NCBI RefSeq assembly: GCF_009601505.1
Contig: NZ_WITC01000120.1
Coordinates: 124,001 to 188,000 of the forward strand
Direction: 5' to 3'
DNA: 64,000 nt
Origin: Sinorhizobium terangae
Lineage (GTDB): Bacteria; Pseudomonadota; Alphaproteobacteria; Rhizobiales; Rhizobiaceae
In this document: positions 39,341-48,602 of the stretch, piece after piece
Layout of the letters: every line of letters begins with the position of its first letter
How positions within the stretch are numbered: position 1 is the stretch's first letter
The notes under the pieces: generated by a model
What the model saw: only the letters and a program-made list of their open reading frames with translations
Told to the model about the DNA's origin: nothing
Database searches by the model: none
Made by a program: the position numbers and the translations under genes

Positions 39341-39871
39341 ATGGGCCTGTCCCTCTTCTCCCGGCTGCCGGTTCTGGCCGCGCTCGGAATTGCCACCCTC
39401 GCCTTCCCCACCGCAAGCATGGCCCAGCAATCCGGCGGCACGCCCGGAACGGTGAAGTCAAACCACGGTGCCTGGTCGATCGTCTGCGATCAGCCGGCGG
39501 GTGCGTCGGCTGAGCAATGCGCGCTGATGCAGAACGTCATCGCCGAGGACAGGCCGGAAGTCGGGCTTTCGGTCGTCGTTCTGAAGACCGCCGATCGCAA
39601 GGCAAAGATCCTTCGCGTCCTGGCGCCGCTCGGCGTGCTCCTGCCGAACGGCCTTGGTCTCAATGTCGACGGCAAAGATATTGGTCGCGCCTATTTCGTG
39701 CGCTGCTTCTCTGACGGATGCTATGCTGAAGTGGTGCTCGAAGACGAGCTCCTGAAGACGTTCCGCGCTGGAGCGACCGCGACCTTCATCGTCTTCCAGT
39801 CGCCGGAAGAAGGTATCGGCATCCCGGTCGACCTCAAGGGTTTCGGCGAGGGCTACGACGCCCTCCCCTGA
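39341..39871 (+). CDS. Invasion-associated locus B (IalB) family protein
   Basis: This 176-residue secreted protein has a signal peptide ending ASMAQQ (cleavage about residue 28) and an IalB domain: SNHGAWSIVCDQPAGASAEQ, CALMQNVIAED, then AYFVRCFSDGCYAEVVLEDE. Four cysteines are spaced as in the family. In Bartonella, IalB aids erythrocyte invasion; in soil rhizobia the role is unknown and probably envelope-related. The ATG at 39341 is chosen for its TGAGGT ribosome site; an in-frame ATG at 39317 is possible. A terminator follows at 39908-39936. Confidence 0.9.
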   Translation: MGLSLFSRLPVLAALGIATLAFPTASMAQQSGGTPGTVKSNHGAWSIVCDQPAGASAEQCALMQNVIAEDRPEVGLSVVVLKTADRKAKILRVLAPLGVLLPNGLGLNVDGKDIGRAYFVRCFSDGCYAEVVLEDELLKTFRAGATATFIVFQSPEEGIGIPVDLKGFGEGYDALP

Positions 39872-39907
39872 TTTGGGAAGTGATGCTGCATTAGAGGCGC
39901 TGATATC

Positions 39908-39936
39908 AAAAAGCCGCGCTCAGAGCGCGGCTTTTT
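39908..39936. terminator. Bidirectional rho-independent terminator
   Basis: AAAAAGCCGCGCTC and GAGCGCGGCTTTTT form a 14-bp stem flanked by A and T runs. It lies between the convergent IalB-like gene and ribB and can serve both. Confidence 0.9.
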
Positions 39937-39960
39937 CTTGCGGTGCGCAAAGACAGGTCC

Positions 39961-41061
39961 CTACAGGATCTCGGTCGCTGCAATCTTGATGCCGAAACCT
40001 TCAAGGCCGACATAGTGGCGCTCGCGCGAGGAAATGAGGCGGATCGAGGAGATGCCGAGGTCTTTCAGGATCTGCGCTCCGAGACCGATTTCCAGCCATT
40101 CGCTTTCGCGCACCTGGGCTTCCGAATGGACCTCGCGGTCATGCTTGCCCTTGCGCGCCGTTTGCGAAACGCCGACACCGACGGAACCCTCGCGGAGGTA
40201 GACGATGACCCCCCTGCCCTCGCCGGCGAGGCGTTTCATGATGGCGTCGATGTGACGATCCCCGCCGAAGACGTCCGCCCCGACATTCTCAAGGTGCAGA
40301 CGGACGGGGATGTCGACGCCGTCGCGAATGTCGCCGAAGACGACGGCAAGATGCTGCATCGGATCCCAGGGCAGCGAATAGGTGTGGCCCTTCGCCTTGC
40401 CGTATGGCGTATCGATCTCGAAGCAACTGCCCTGCTCGATCAGTGTTTCCTTGCGCTGGCGATAGGCGATCAGATCCGCGACCGAGACCTGTTTCAGGCC
40501 ATGGGCCTCGGCGAAGCTCTCGACCTGTGGGCCGCGCATCACGGTGCCGTCGTCGTTGACGAGTTCGCAGATGACGCCGACCGGCGGGAGGCTCGCGAGC
40601 TTGCAGAGATCCACGGCAGCCTCGGTATGGCCCGAACGCATCAGCACGCCGCCCTCGCGCGCCACCAGCGGGAAGATATGGCCCGGGCGGACGAAATCGG
40701 CCGGCCCGATGTTCGGATTGGCAAGGTTACGAACGGTCAACGTCCGGTCGTCGGCCGAGATGCCGGTGGTGGTTCCGTGCCTGAAATCGACCGAAACGGT
40801 GAATGCCGTCGTATGCGCGGAATCGTTCTCCGCCACCATCGCATTCAGATTGAGCCGCTTTGCCTCCTCGCGCGGCATCGGCGCACAGACGATGCCGGAG
40901 GTGTGGCGCACGATGAAGGCCATCTTTTCGGGCGTGCAATGCACGGCTGCGACGATCAGGTCGCCCTCGTTCTCGCGGCCGCCGTCATCGGTCACGACGA
41001 CGATCTCGCCGGCCTCGAAGGCGCGAATGGCGTCGACGACGCGCTTCTGGTCATAAGACAT
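39961..41061 (-). CDS. ribB: 3,4-dihydroxy-2-butanone 4-phosphate synthase with degenerate GTP cyclohydrolase II domain
   Basis: This 366-residue protein has an N-terminal RibB domain (about residues 1-205) with VVVTDDGGRENEGDLIVAA, the substrate loop RPGHIFPLVAREGGVLMRSG and HTEAAVDL. It makes the four-carbon unit of riboflavin from ribulose 5-phosphate. The C-terminal RibA-like domain lacks the three zinc cysteines of GTP cyclohydrolase II; the equivalent stretch reads VRLHLENVGADVFGG. Cyclohydrolase activity is therefore not expected. The ATG at 41061 is used rather than TTG one codon upstream. It follows aroC by 17 bases on the same strand, which leaves no room for an FMN riboswitch. Confidence 0.94.
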   Translation of the reverse strand: MSYDQKRVVDAIRAFEAGEIVVVTDDGGRENEGDLIVAAVHCTPEKMAFIVRHTSGIVCAPMPREEAKRLNLNAMVAENDSAHTTAFTVSVDFRHGTTTGISADDRTLTVRNLANPNIGPADFVRPGHIFPLVAREGGVLMRSGHTEAAVDLCKLASLPPVGVICELVNDDGTVMRGPQVESFAEAHGLKQVSVADLIAYRQRKETLIEQGSCFEIDTPYGKAKGHTYSLPWDPMQHLAVVFGDIRDGVDIPVRLHLENVGADVFGGDRHIDAIMKRLAGEGRGVIVYLREGSVGVGVSQTARKGKHDREVHSEAQVRESEWLEIGLGAQILKDLGISSIRLISSRERHYVGLEGFGIKIAATEIL

Positions 41062-41078
41062 CAAAATTCTCCCGCAAA

Positions 41079-42176
41079 CTACTTCAGACGCCCGGTCTGA
41101 CCCCGGTCGCGCAGGTAATGGTCAGCGATCGTGCAGGCGAGCATTGCCTCGCCGATCGGCACGGCCCGAATTCCGACACAAGGATCGTGGCGACCCTTGG
41201 TGCGCACATCAACTTCCTTGCCGTCGCTATCGATCGAGCGCCGTTCGGTCAGGATGGATGACGTCGGCTTGATCGCGAAGCGTGCAACGACCGGCTGACC
41301 CGTGGCGATGCCGCCCAGGATGCCGCCCGCATTGTTGGAAAGGAAAACCGGCTCGCCGCCGGGCCCGATGCGCATCTCGTCGGCGTTTTCCTCGCCACTG
41401 ATCTCGGCCGCGGCAAAACCGTTGCCGATCTCGACACCCTTGACCGCGTTGATCGACATGAGGTTCGAGGCGATGTCCTGGTCGAGCTTGCCGTAGATCG
41501 GCGCGCCGATCCCCGCGGGTACCCCCTCGGCAACCACCTCGACGACCGCCCCGATCGATGAACCGGCATTGCGGATGCCATCGAGATATTCCTCCCAAAC
41601 GGGGACGATCGCCGGGTCCGGAGCGAAGAACGGGTTGTTGTTCACCTCGGCCCAGTCCCAGTTGGCGCGATTAATTCTGTGCTTGCCGATCTGCACGAGT
41701 GCGCCGCGGACGACCAGGCCGGGCACCACTTTGCGGGCGATGCCGCCGGCTGCGACGCGTGCTGCCGTTTCGCGCGCCGAAGAGCGGCCGCCGCCACGAT
41801 AATCGCGAATGCCGTACTTGACGTCGTAGGTGTAATCCGCGTGGCCGGGCCGGTAACGCTTGGCGATCTCGGAATAGTCTTTCGAGCGCTGGTCGGTGTT
41901 CTCGATCATCATCGAGATCGGCGTACCGGTCGAGATCATCGTCTCGCCGTCCTCGTCGAACATCACGCCGGACAGGACCTTGACCAGGTCGTCCTCGCGG
42001 CGCTGGGTCACGAAGCGGGATTGCCCGGGCTTGCGCTTGTCGAGCCAGGCCTGGATTTCGGCAAGCGAGAAGCGAATGCCGGGCGGGCATCCGTCGACAA
42101 CGCAGCCGAGCGCCGGCCCATGGCTTTCGCCCCAGGTGGTGACGCGGAAGAGGTGACCGAAGCTATTGTGCGACAT
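41079..42176 (-). CDS. aroC: Chorismate synthase
   Basis: This 365-residue flavin-dependent enzyme makes chorismate from EPSP, the last shared step of aromatic biosynthesis. Signatures are present: [19 protein letters not shown] near the start, [20 protein letters not shown] with [16 protein letters not shown], and [15 protein letters not shown] at the end. The ATG at 42176 ([16 protein letters not shown]) is the conserved start. ribB follows, and the two probably form a unit. Confidence 0.97.
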   Translation of the reverse strand: MSHNSFGHLFRVTTWGESHGPALGCVVDGCPPGIRFSLAEIQAWLDKRKPGQSRFVTQRREDDLVKVLSGVMFDEDGETMISTGTPISMMIENTDQRSKDYSEIAKRYRPGHADYTYDVKYGIRDYRGGGRSSARETAARVAAGGIARKVVPGLVVRGALVQIGKHRINRANWDWAEVNNNPFFAPDPAIVPVWEEYLDGIRNAGSSIGAVVEVVAEGVPAGIGAPIYGKLDQDIASNLMSINAVKGVEIGNGFAAAEISGEENADEMRIGPGGEPVFLSNNAGGILGGIATGQPVVARFAIKPTSSILTERRSIDSDGKEVDVRTKGRHDPCVGIRAVPIGEAMLACTIADHYLRDRGQTGRLK

Positions 42177-42293
42177 GACGACAACCAATTGCTGACAACC
42201 GCGCGCAAAAACAGGCGCGCGCCCTCTCTTAGTGGAAAGCCGTCAAAGGGAAAAGACTTTCTGCGGCACCGGCTGGCTTTGTCGCCAAATCGA

Positions 42294-45011
42294 TCAGGAA
42301 GCGAGGCGGAATCCGCGGTCCATGGCGAAGGCGATGAAACTTTCGCTGCTCAACGGCTTGGAAAAGGCGTAGCCCTGCAGAAGGTCGCAACCAAGGATGC
42401 CGAGCATTTCCGCATGCGCCATGGTTTCCACGCCTTCGGCAACGGTTTCGATGCCGAGCGAGCGGCCGATGTCGATGATCGAGCGCACGAGCGCCTGCTC
42501 GGTTCGGGCGCCAAGCACCGGCGCCACCAGCTGGCGATCGATCTTCAAGCGCTTCGGCTTGATCCTCAAGAGGCTGACGATCGAGGTGTGCCCGGTGCCG
42601 AAGTCATCGATCTCGATGTCGATGCCGAGCTTCTTGATCCCGTCGATATTGGCGGTGACGACGTCGTCGCTTTCGTCGAGGAAGATTGACTCCACCAGTT
42701 CGAACGAAATCTGCCCGGGCACGATGCTCAGTCCCTTGAGCGAGGCGAGCAGATCCTTTTCCTGCAGGCGCTTGGCAGAGACGTTCACGGAAATCTTCGG
42801 TACCTGGAGACCGGCCGCGGCCCAGCGCATCCGGTCGGCAAGAGCCTTTTGCAGAACCAGCCGATCGAGCGTCGCCGTCACGTTCAGCTCTTCGGCAATG
42901 CTCAGGAACCGGTCCGGCGTCAGGATTCCCTCGCGCGGGTGCTGCCAACGGATCAGCGCCTCGACACCGGACAGTGCCAGCGTCGAGGCGTCGAACTGCG
43001 GCTGGTACCACGGCACGAACTCGTCGCGCTCGATCCCTTCCAGGATTTCATCGGCGATGCGCTTGTTGGTGACCACTTCGGCTTCCAACGCCTGCGTAAA
43101 GAACTGGTAGCGGTTGCGTCCACTTTCCTTGGCTCGATAGAGGGCGATGTCGGCATTGACGAGCAGCTTGCGCGCGTCCGCCGTGGAACGATGCGCCACC
43201 GCAACGCCGATGCTGACGCCGAAGCGGCAAGGAAAGCCGTCATAGTCCACCGGTTGCCGCATCTGAGCGATTATTTGGTCGCATAGCGCGGCCAAGGCCG
43301 TATCGTCCGGCGCTCCGGAGATCACGACGACGAACTCGTCTCCGCCGATGCGGGCGACGATGTCATCTGCCGAGACGCTCGACCGCAGGATCTCGGAAGC
43401 ATGAACAAGCATGGCGTCGCCGGCGGCATGTCCAAGCGTGTCGTTGATCTGCTTGAAGCGATCGAGATCGATATGGAGGATGGCGATGCTCTCCGACTTT
43501 ACGGCGCTCGCCGCGAAGAGCCGATCCAGCGCCTTGTCGAGCATCCGCCGATTGCCGAGTCCCGTCAGCGGATCATGCAGGGCATTGTGCTCGATGCGAT
43601 CCTTCGCATCCGCGAGCTCGGCATTCTTCATGTCAGCGATCGCCTTGGCCGCCCTAAGCTGCTCGGTCATCAGCACGTCGTCGGTGACGTCCCAGCTAAT
43701 GCCGGTGATTTTCGCCCGGCCGTCCGGCCCGTCGTGGGCCGAGCCCACATGGCGGACGTGACGGATGGAGCCATCCGCCATCACGACGCGGTACTGCGAG
43801 CGATGTTCAAGCCCTTCGTCCAGGCTGCGGAACAAGGCGTTGGAGGCAGCGGCGGTGTCATCAGGGTGCACCGTCGCGCGCCATTCCGCATGGGTGGGAT
43901 CGCGGCCGGTGCGGACAAGCCCATGCAGGTGGAACATCCGGTCATCCCAGGACCGTTCCTGCGTGGCGATGTCGATTTCCCAGATCCCGATCTTCGAAGC
44001 GTCGAGAGCCAGGTTGAGCCGATGGGACAGGGCCATCACCTCGCCTTCGCGCGCCTTCAGCTTGGCGATGTTGCGCTGCCGCTCATTGACGAGACCACCG
44101 GCAAGAAGAATAGGTACGACAACGATCACGACAGCGGCGATGGTCGCAAGCATGATGTCGCGGCTATCTGCCGGTTCCTGCGCCCACCCAGCGACGGGAG
44201 TCGCGGCCAATTCCCACACGCCACCGGGCAAAGAGAGCTCCCGGACGATCGGCGAGTTCAGGAACACGCCCGTTTCGTCGAGAAACGGTTCCAGAACGTT
44301 GTCGCTGACCGAAACGTCGCGAATGGCGAGATGAATAGGCACATGCCGAGGGTCGCGGCCGTCAGCCTCGTGAATTTCCATGCTTTCCTCATTGAGGCGT
44401 GCCGACCGATAGAGCGCCTCTTCATCAAGGACGGCCTCAACGAAGCCCCAGAACGCATTTCGTCCCCCGACATTGGAGGTGACCGGCACAAAGATTTCGA
44501 AGCCATCGTGGCCGCTTGGCAGGCGTACCGGTCCGACGACCACGGGCTTTGTCGTTGAAGCAGCACGATCGAGCGCCGCTCGCATCGCTCGGAATCTGCC
44601 CAGATCCGTGCCGACAAAGGATTGTTGGCGCGCTTGCGAAAGTGTCATCGTGACGACGCCCGCCGGTGCCGCAGAAACACGAATGAGCTGAGGATTTTGC
44701 AGGAGCAGCTTCGAAGCCAGCTTGCTGAAATCGCCTTCCGTCATCGCCGGTTGGACGGCGATCGCATTCGCCAGCCCATTGAGTGCAGCGATATTGGTGT
44801 TGAATACCCCGCGGAAACGCCCCGCAATCAGGCTTAATTCGTTTTCGACATCGACCTTGAGGTCTTTGCGGAAGTTCTCGCGGTGTTGGCGCTCATAGAT
44901 ATTGCCACCGATGAAGACCACGGCACCTGCGATCAACGCCGGAATGAACGACGGCTTCGCAAAATCGGCAATCGCACGAACGCGGCGGCACAGAGCGACG
45001 ATGATACTCAA
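42294..45011 (-). CDS. Membrane sensor GGDEF-EAL protein
   Basis: This protein of about 905 residues has two transmembrane segments (FIPALIAGAVVFIGGNIY and IMLATIAAVVIVVVPILLAG) flanking a periplasmic CHASE-like domain (about residues 40-290). A PAS domain, GGDEF (GGDEF near residue 555) and EAL (GVEALIRWQHP near 683) follow. Both catalytic motifs look intact: ARIGGDEFVVVI and, in EAL, ELVESIFLDE, IDDFGTGHTSI, KIDRQLV and VAEGVETM. There is no RxxD I-site before GGDEF (SADD instead). It could therefore both make and degrade c-di-GMP. TTG at 45011 has GGGGA upstream; GTG at 45038 is an alternative. Confidence 0.9.
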   Translation of the reverse strand: MSIIVALCRRVRAIADFAKPSFIPALIAGAVVFIGGNIYERQHRENFRKDLKVDVENELSLIAGRFRGVFNTNIAALNGLANAIAVQPAMTEGDFSKLASKLLLQNPQLIRVSAAPAGVVTMTLSQARQQSFVGTDLGRFRAMRAALDRAASTTKPVVVGPVRLPSGHDGFEIFVPVTSNVGGRNAFWGFVEAVLDEEALYRSARLNEESMEIHEADGRDPRHVPIHLAIRDVSVSDNVLEPFLDETGVFLNSPIVRELSLPGGVWELAATPVAGWAQEPADSRDIMLATIAAVVIVVVPILLAGGLVNERQRNIAKLKAREGEVMALSHRLNLALDASKIGIWEIDIATQERSWDDRMFHLHGLVRTGRDPTHAEWRATVHPDDTAAASNALFRSLDEGLEHRSQYRVVMADGSIRHVRHVGSAHDGPDGRAKITGISWDVTDDVLMTEQLRAAKAIADMKNAELADAKDRIEHNALHDPLTGLGNRRMLDKALDRLFAASAVKSESIAILHIDLDRFKQINDTLGHAAGDAMLVHASEILRSSVSADDIVARIGGDEFVVVISGAPDDTALAALCDQIIAQMRQPVDYDGFPCRFGVSIGVAVAHRSTADARKLLVNADIALYRAKESGRNRYQFFTQALEAEVVTNKRIADEILEGIERDEFVPWYQPQFDASTLALSGVEALIRWQHPREGILTPDRFLSIAEELNVTATLDRLVLQKALADRMRWAAAGLQVPKISVNVSAKRLQEKDLLASLKGLSIVPGQISFELVESIFLDESDDVVTANIDGIKKLGIDIEIDDFGTGHTSIVSLLRIKPKRLKIDRQLVAPVLGARTEQALVRSIIDIGRSLGIETVAEGVETMAHAEMLGILGCDLLQGYAFSKPLSSESFIAFAMDRGFRLAS

Positions 45012-45299
45012 TTGATTTCCCCAATCCCCGCGGCGCACGGTAGCCTTGGAGTCTTAAAATAGGCTTTCGCAAAAATTTCACTGGAAAACGTGGCGACAAC
45101 GTCCATCCGCCGGGCAGCCGATCAGCCTCGTTGGCTTGAAATTCGCCGCGGCGGCGTCCACTCTCCGATCGTCGGCTGCACTGTCCTAAACCAGCCGACA
45201 GTTGCGCTAAAGCAACGGTTTAAGGCAACTTTTGCCACAATCAGGGATCAAATGGTGATGACAAAAATATTCGCGGAATCATTGAGGAGGGCAAGAAAG
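45012..45299. other. Divergent intergenic region with small hairpins
   Basis: This 288-base gap is upstream of the GGDEF/EAL gene (minus) and the DUF1344 gene (plus). GTCGGCTG (45171-45178) pairs with CAGCCGAC (45192-45199), followed by a small TTGC/GCAA hairpin at 45202-45215, in the plus-strand leader. The region has no recognised gene. Confidence 0.45.
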
Positions 45300-45560
45300 A
45301 TGCGATTTGTCATTGCCGCACTCATGGCCACTGCAGGTTTGCTCTCTCCGCTTTCCGCGCATGCCGAAAGCGCCGATGTGGAGGCGGTGATCACCAGCGT
45401 GGACACCGAGCGCCTGAGCCTCTCGCTCGATGACGGCAAGAGCTATCAGGCTCCCGAGGAATTCAACTTTGAAGGCCTCGAGGCAGGCGTCAAGGTTCTC
45501 GTCTTCTATACCGAAATCGATGGCAAACGCGTCATCAACGACCTGGAGATCGTCCAGTAG
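45300..45560 (+). CDS. Small exported DUF1344 protein
   Basis: This 86-residue protein has a signal peptide (MRFVIAALMATAGLLSPLSA, then HAES) and a mature beta domain SADVEAVITSVDTERLSLSL with YQAPEEFNFEGLEAGVKVLV, which is DUF1344. The ATG at 45300 is preferred because GAGGAGG lies nine bases before it; an in-frame ATG at 45255 would add residues that spoil the signal. Function is unknown. It has its own promoter region and is convergent with the phosphatase gene. Confidence 0.85.
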   Translation: MRFVIAALMATAGLLSPLSAHAESADVEAVITSVDTERLSLSLDDGKSYQAPEEFNFEGLEAGVKVLVFYTEIDGKRVINDLEIVQ

Positions 45561-45577
45561 CCGTGATCAGGCCCGTC

Positions 45578-45672
45578 TTTTAGCGCCGCGCGTCTCAAAA
45601 GATGCACCAAGGACGCTGCTGTAGCACCTTTGCAAGAAGCGCGCGTCGCATGTCCGATTGAACGCGACGCGC
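45578..45672. repeat. Partial RIME-like repeat, copy F
   Basis: AGCGCCGCGCGTCTCAAAAG followed by GGACGCTGCTGTAGC resembles the second palindrome of the RIME-like copies. The next stretch GAAGCGCGCGTCGCATGTCC ... GACGCGCTTTA looks like a rearranged arm. The copy is incomplete, lacking the CTGCATGTTTCC palindrome. Confidence 0.5.
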
Positions 45673-45673
45673 T

Positions 45674-46258
45674 TTAGACCCAGCCGATCGACCCGTCAGC
45701 TATCTTCAGCAGCCGGTCTTGCGGAATGGCGGAAGCCGCCGCTTCGTCGGCGCTCATTTCTCCGAGAAGCTTGAACAGCACGCGAATGACGCCGCCATGC
45801 GTGACGCAGACCGTCGGCCGCATCACGCCCTTCAACCAGGCGCCGACGCGCCATGAGAGAATTTCGTAGCTTTCCGCGTCTTGGCCGGGCGGGATGAAAT
45901 CCCATTTGGCAACGCGCCGTTCGGCGATGCGCTGTGGTACCTGGCGCTTCAATTCGGGCAGGGTGTAACCTTCCCAGTCGCCGAAGGAGACTTCCTTCAG
46001 CCTGTCGTCGGTCCGGTAGGAGAGCGGGTCGAGCCCCATGGCGTGCCGCAGGCGCTCCATCGTCTCGCGTGTGCGGCCGAGCGGACTGGCAACGAAATCG
46101 AAGTTGTTGGCTTCGCGCCCTAGGATCTCTGCCAGGGCGAGGCCGTTCCCGGTCGCCTGCCGGCGACCGGTTTCGTTGAGGGGGATGTCCTTTTGTCCCT
46201 GCAGACGGCTTTCGGCATTCCAATCCGTTTGTCCATGCCGAACCATGTAGACGAGCAC
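45674..46258 (-). CDS. Histidine phosphatase family protein
   Basis: This 194-residue phosphoglycerate-mutase-like phosphatase has the catalytic histidine in YMVRHGQTDWNAESRLQG. RKT-type residues follow in VASPLGRTRETMERLRHAMG, then the general acid Glu in LKEVSFGDWEGY and the second His in VCVTHGGVIRVLFKLLGE. It may act on phosphosugars or small phosphate esters; the substrate is unknown. GTG at 46258 with CGGAG nine bases upstream is better spaced than GTG at 46267. It is downstream of fabI by 52 bases and probably co-transcribed. Confidence 0.88.
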   Translation of the reverse strand: MLVYMVRHGQTDWNAESRLQGQKDIPLNETGRRQATGNGLALAEILGREANNFDFVASPLGRTRETMERLRHAMGLDPLSYRTDDRLKEVSFGDWEGYTLPELKRQVPQRIAERRVAKWDFIPPGQDAESYEILSWRVGAWLKGVMRPTVCVTHGGVIRVLFKLLGEMSADEAAASAIPQDRLLKIADGSIGWV

Positions 46259-46310
46259 AGCGTTCACTCCGGGCGAGCTGTCACCACCGCCGTCGCATCA
46301 AAAAAGGAAA

Positions 46311-47129
46311 TCAGTCCTTCAGAACGGAAATGTCCGGTGCATCGACAGCCTTCATGCCGACCGTATGATAACCGGAATCGACGTGGTGCACTTCGCCGGT
46401 GACGCCGCTCGAAAGATCGGAGAGCAGATAGAGCGCCGAATTGCCGACTTCCTCGATCGAGACGGTACGCTTCAACGGCGCATTGTACTCGTTCCATTTG
46501 AGTATGTAGCGGAAGTCGCCGATGCCGGATGCGGCAAGCGTCTTGATCGGACCGGCCGAGATCGCGTTGACGCGGATACCGCGGTTGCCCACATCGACTG
46601 CAAGATAGCGCACGCTCGCCTCGAGCGCCGCCTTGGCAACGCCCATGACATTGTAATGCGGCATCACCTTCTCAGCACCGTAGTAGGTCAGCGTCAGCAT
46701 CGAGCCGCCGTCGTTCATGATGCGCTCGGCACGTGCGGCAACAGCCGTGAAGGAATAGACGGAAATATCCATCGTACGCGCGAAGTTGTCGCGGCTCGTT
46801 TCGAGGTAGCGCCCTGTCAGTTCATCCTTGTCGGAGAAGGCGATGGCATGCACGACGAAGTCGATCTTGCCCCACTTCTCTTCGAGGGTTGAGAAAACGG
46901 CGTCTATTGTTGCAAGGTCGGTCACATCGCAGTGACCCGCCATGAAGGCGCCCAGTTCCTGCGCCAATGGTTCGACACGCTTCTTCAGTGCGTCGCCCTG
47001 CCAGGTCAGTGCGATTTCAGCGCCCGCTTCCGAGCAAGCCTTTGCGATGCCCCATGCAATCGAGCGGTTGTTTGCGACGCCCATGATGACGCCGCGCTTG
47101 CCATTCATCAGACCCGATGCCTGAGCCAT
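46311..47129 (-). CDS. fabI: Enoyl-[acyl-carrier-protein] reductase (NADH)
   Basis: This 272-residue SDR enzyme performs the last reduction of fatty-acid elongation. The N-terminal NADH site is GKRGVIMGVANNRSIAWGIA, and the catalytic region has Y-x6-K in the YNVMGVAKAALEASVRYL segment with a preceding Tyr in TLTYYGAEKV. The C-terminal GIRVNAISAGPIKTLAASGI is a FabI signature. The ATG at 47129 (MAQASGLMNGKRG) gives the standard length. It is the first gene of a probable unit with the histidine phosphatase. Confidence 0.97.
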   Translation of the reverse strand: MAQASGLMNGKRGVIMGVANNRSIAWGIAKACSEAGAEIALTWQGDALKKRVEPLAQELGAFMAGHCDVTDLATIDAVFSTLEEKWGKIDFVVHAIAFSDKDELTGRYLETSRDNFARTMDISVYSFTAVAARAERIMNDGGSMLTLTYYGAEKVMPHYNVMGVAKAALEASVRYLAVDVGNRGIRVNAISAGPIKTLAASGIGDFRYILKWNEYNAPLKRTVSIEEVGNSALYLLSDLSSGVTGEVHHVDSGYHTVGMKAVDAPDISVLKD

Positions 47130-47330
47130 GGAATGTCCCCAATACTGTCTGCTGCACCGGCCGCCGCCGATGCGAGAGTTCATGAATGTCAACGCCGCCG
47201 CACAAGCGTCTGTGCAGTGCGGCAAATTGTCGAGCATTTGCCTATGGCATAGCCGTTAAAACGGTTCAAGCGCGGCGCAGATCAGGAACTGTTAGTCCCC
47301 GTAATATTGGTTCAGCTTGTCAGAAAACCG

Positions 47331-48389
47331 TCACAGATAAAGGCCATGGCGCAAGGACCGCATCAGGTCCGTTACCTTGTCGTCCGGCTTTTCGCGAAGC
47401 ATCAGTCGCAGTTCGACAAGCAGATCCCCGGCTTCTCCATCCGCACCGCGCAAGCCCGCGCCGGCAATTCGGATCACCTTGTCGGATCCGGACCACGCCG
47501 GGACGGTAACCGTAACCGACCCGCTTGGCGTTTCTAAGACAGTGTCACAGCCGAGCACCGCATCTTCAAGATCGAGCGGCAGGGTGGTCACCAGGTCGAG
47601 ACCTTGCGTTCGAAACGGCCCCTCCTGGTTGATCCGCAATGTCGCCAGGACATCGCCGCGCGCCATGCCCGTCACCCGGTATCCCTGCTCCTTGAGCCGG
47701 ATGGCCTGGCCGTCGGTTGTGCCGGGCGGGATCGAGAGCTTCACGGTTTCGCCGTCCGGAAGCTCGACGGATAGCCGGGCGCGATTGACGACTTGCTCGA
47801 TGCTCACATTCACGTCGACCGCCAGATCCGGCACCTTCTCGGCAGGCTTTGCAATGCGACCGCGAATTCGCCGTACGATCGCGGCGACCAAATCCGCCGC
47901 CGGTGCAGCGGAGCGCCGGAGGGCCGTTGCTTCGAGCCTGGACGCTTCCTCGCGTTTCGAATCCGCGACCGCCTCGGTCCTGGTGTCCGCCGGCGCCTCG
48001 CCCTTGTCGACTGGCCGCTGAGGCGCTGCTTTTGGTTTTGAGGGAGATGGCTGAGCCTGCGGTTCGACACCGAAGATGCGCGAGATCGCCTCTTCCGCCG
48101 TTTCGGCATCGACCGGTTCCTCGGCAGGTTCCGGCCCACGCATCTTCTGCTTCATCGCTTCCATGCGGCGCAGCTCGGCTTCACGCCGAACGCGATCGTA
48201 ACGGCTCCTCAGCACCGGATCGCGCAGCAGTTCGTAAGCCTTTCCCGCCTCGGCAAAGCGCTGTGTTGCCAAGGGATCGTCCTGGTTGTGGTCCGGGTGC
48301 ACGGCTTTGGCCACGGATCGCCAAGCGGCCTTGATCTCATCCTGCCCGGCATTGCGGCGCACGCCGAGAATTGCATAGGGATCACGCAT
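47331..48389 (-). CDS. DnaJ/CbpA-like co-chaperone
   Basis: This 352-residue protein has an N-terminal J domain (DPYAILGVRRNAGQDEIKAA with VHPDHNQDDPL, HPD intact), a long Ala/Pro/Glu-rich linker (about residues 90-185) and a C-terminal substrate-binding domain like CbpA (VSIEQVVNRARLSVELPDGE, then GYRVTGMARGDVLATLRINQ). The zinc-finger domain of true DnaJ is absent. It should stimulate DnaK and bind unfolded proteins. It lies 201 bases upstream of fabI on the same strand, and its start faces a 213-base gap with no gene. Confidence 0.92.
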   Translation of the reverse strand: MRDPYAILGVRRNAGQDEIKAAWRSVAKAVHPDHNQDDPLATQRFAEAGKAYELLRDPVLRSRYDRVRREAELRRMEAMKQKMRGPEPAEEPVDAETAEEAISRIFGVEPQAQPSPSKPKAAPQRPVDKGEAPADTRTEAVADSKREEASRLEATALRRSAAPAADLVAAIVRRIRGRIAKPAEKVPDLAVDVNVSIEQVVNRARLSVELPDGETVKLSIPPGTTDGQAIRLKEQGYRVTGMARGDVLATLRINQEGPFRTQGLDLVTTLPLDLEDAVLGCDTVLETPSGSVTVTVPAWSGSDKVIRIAGAGLRGADGEAGDLLVELRLMLREKPDDKVTDLMRSLRHGLYL

Positions 48390-48602
48390 GGTTCGTCACC
48401 ATCTTCTCCGACCGGCGGCCTCTCCCTGATGCTCGCCTTGTGCTGACCATTGGAAGAACGCCGGGCTTGCCGTTTTCTTCTCTCGGCGATGATCTGGAGA
48501 AGTTGCTAAATATCGGTTAGTCGACGCATGCGGCGTCGGAGCGAGCGTTTCGGTCGCGACGCTTTTCCGCGGCTTTGAAACAACGTGGTTAATCGAGGAT
48601 TT

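Noticed and set aside
41062-41078. FMN riboswitch before ribB
   Set aside because: Only 17 bases separate aroC and ribB, so no aptamer can fit.
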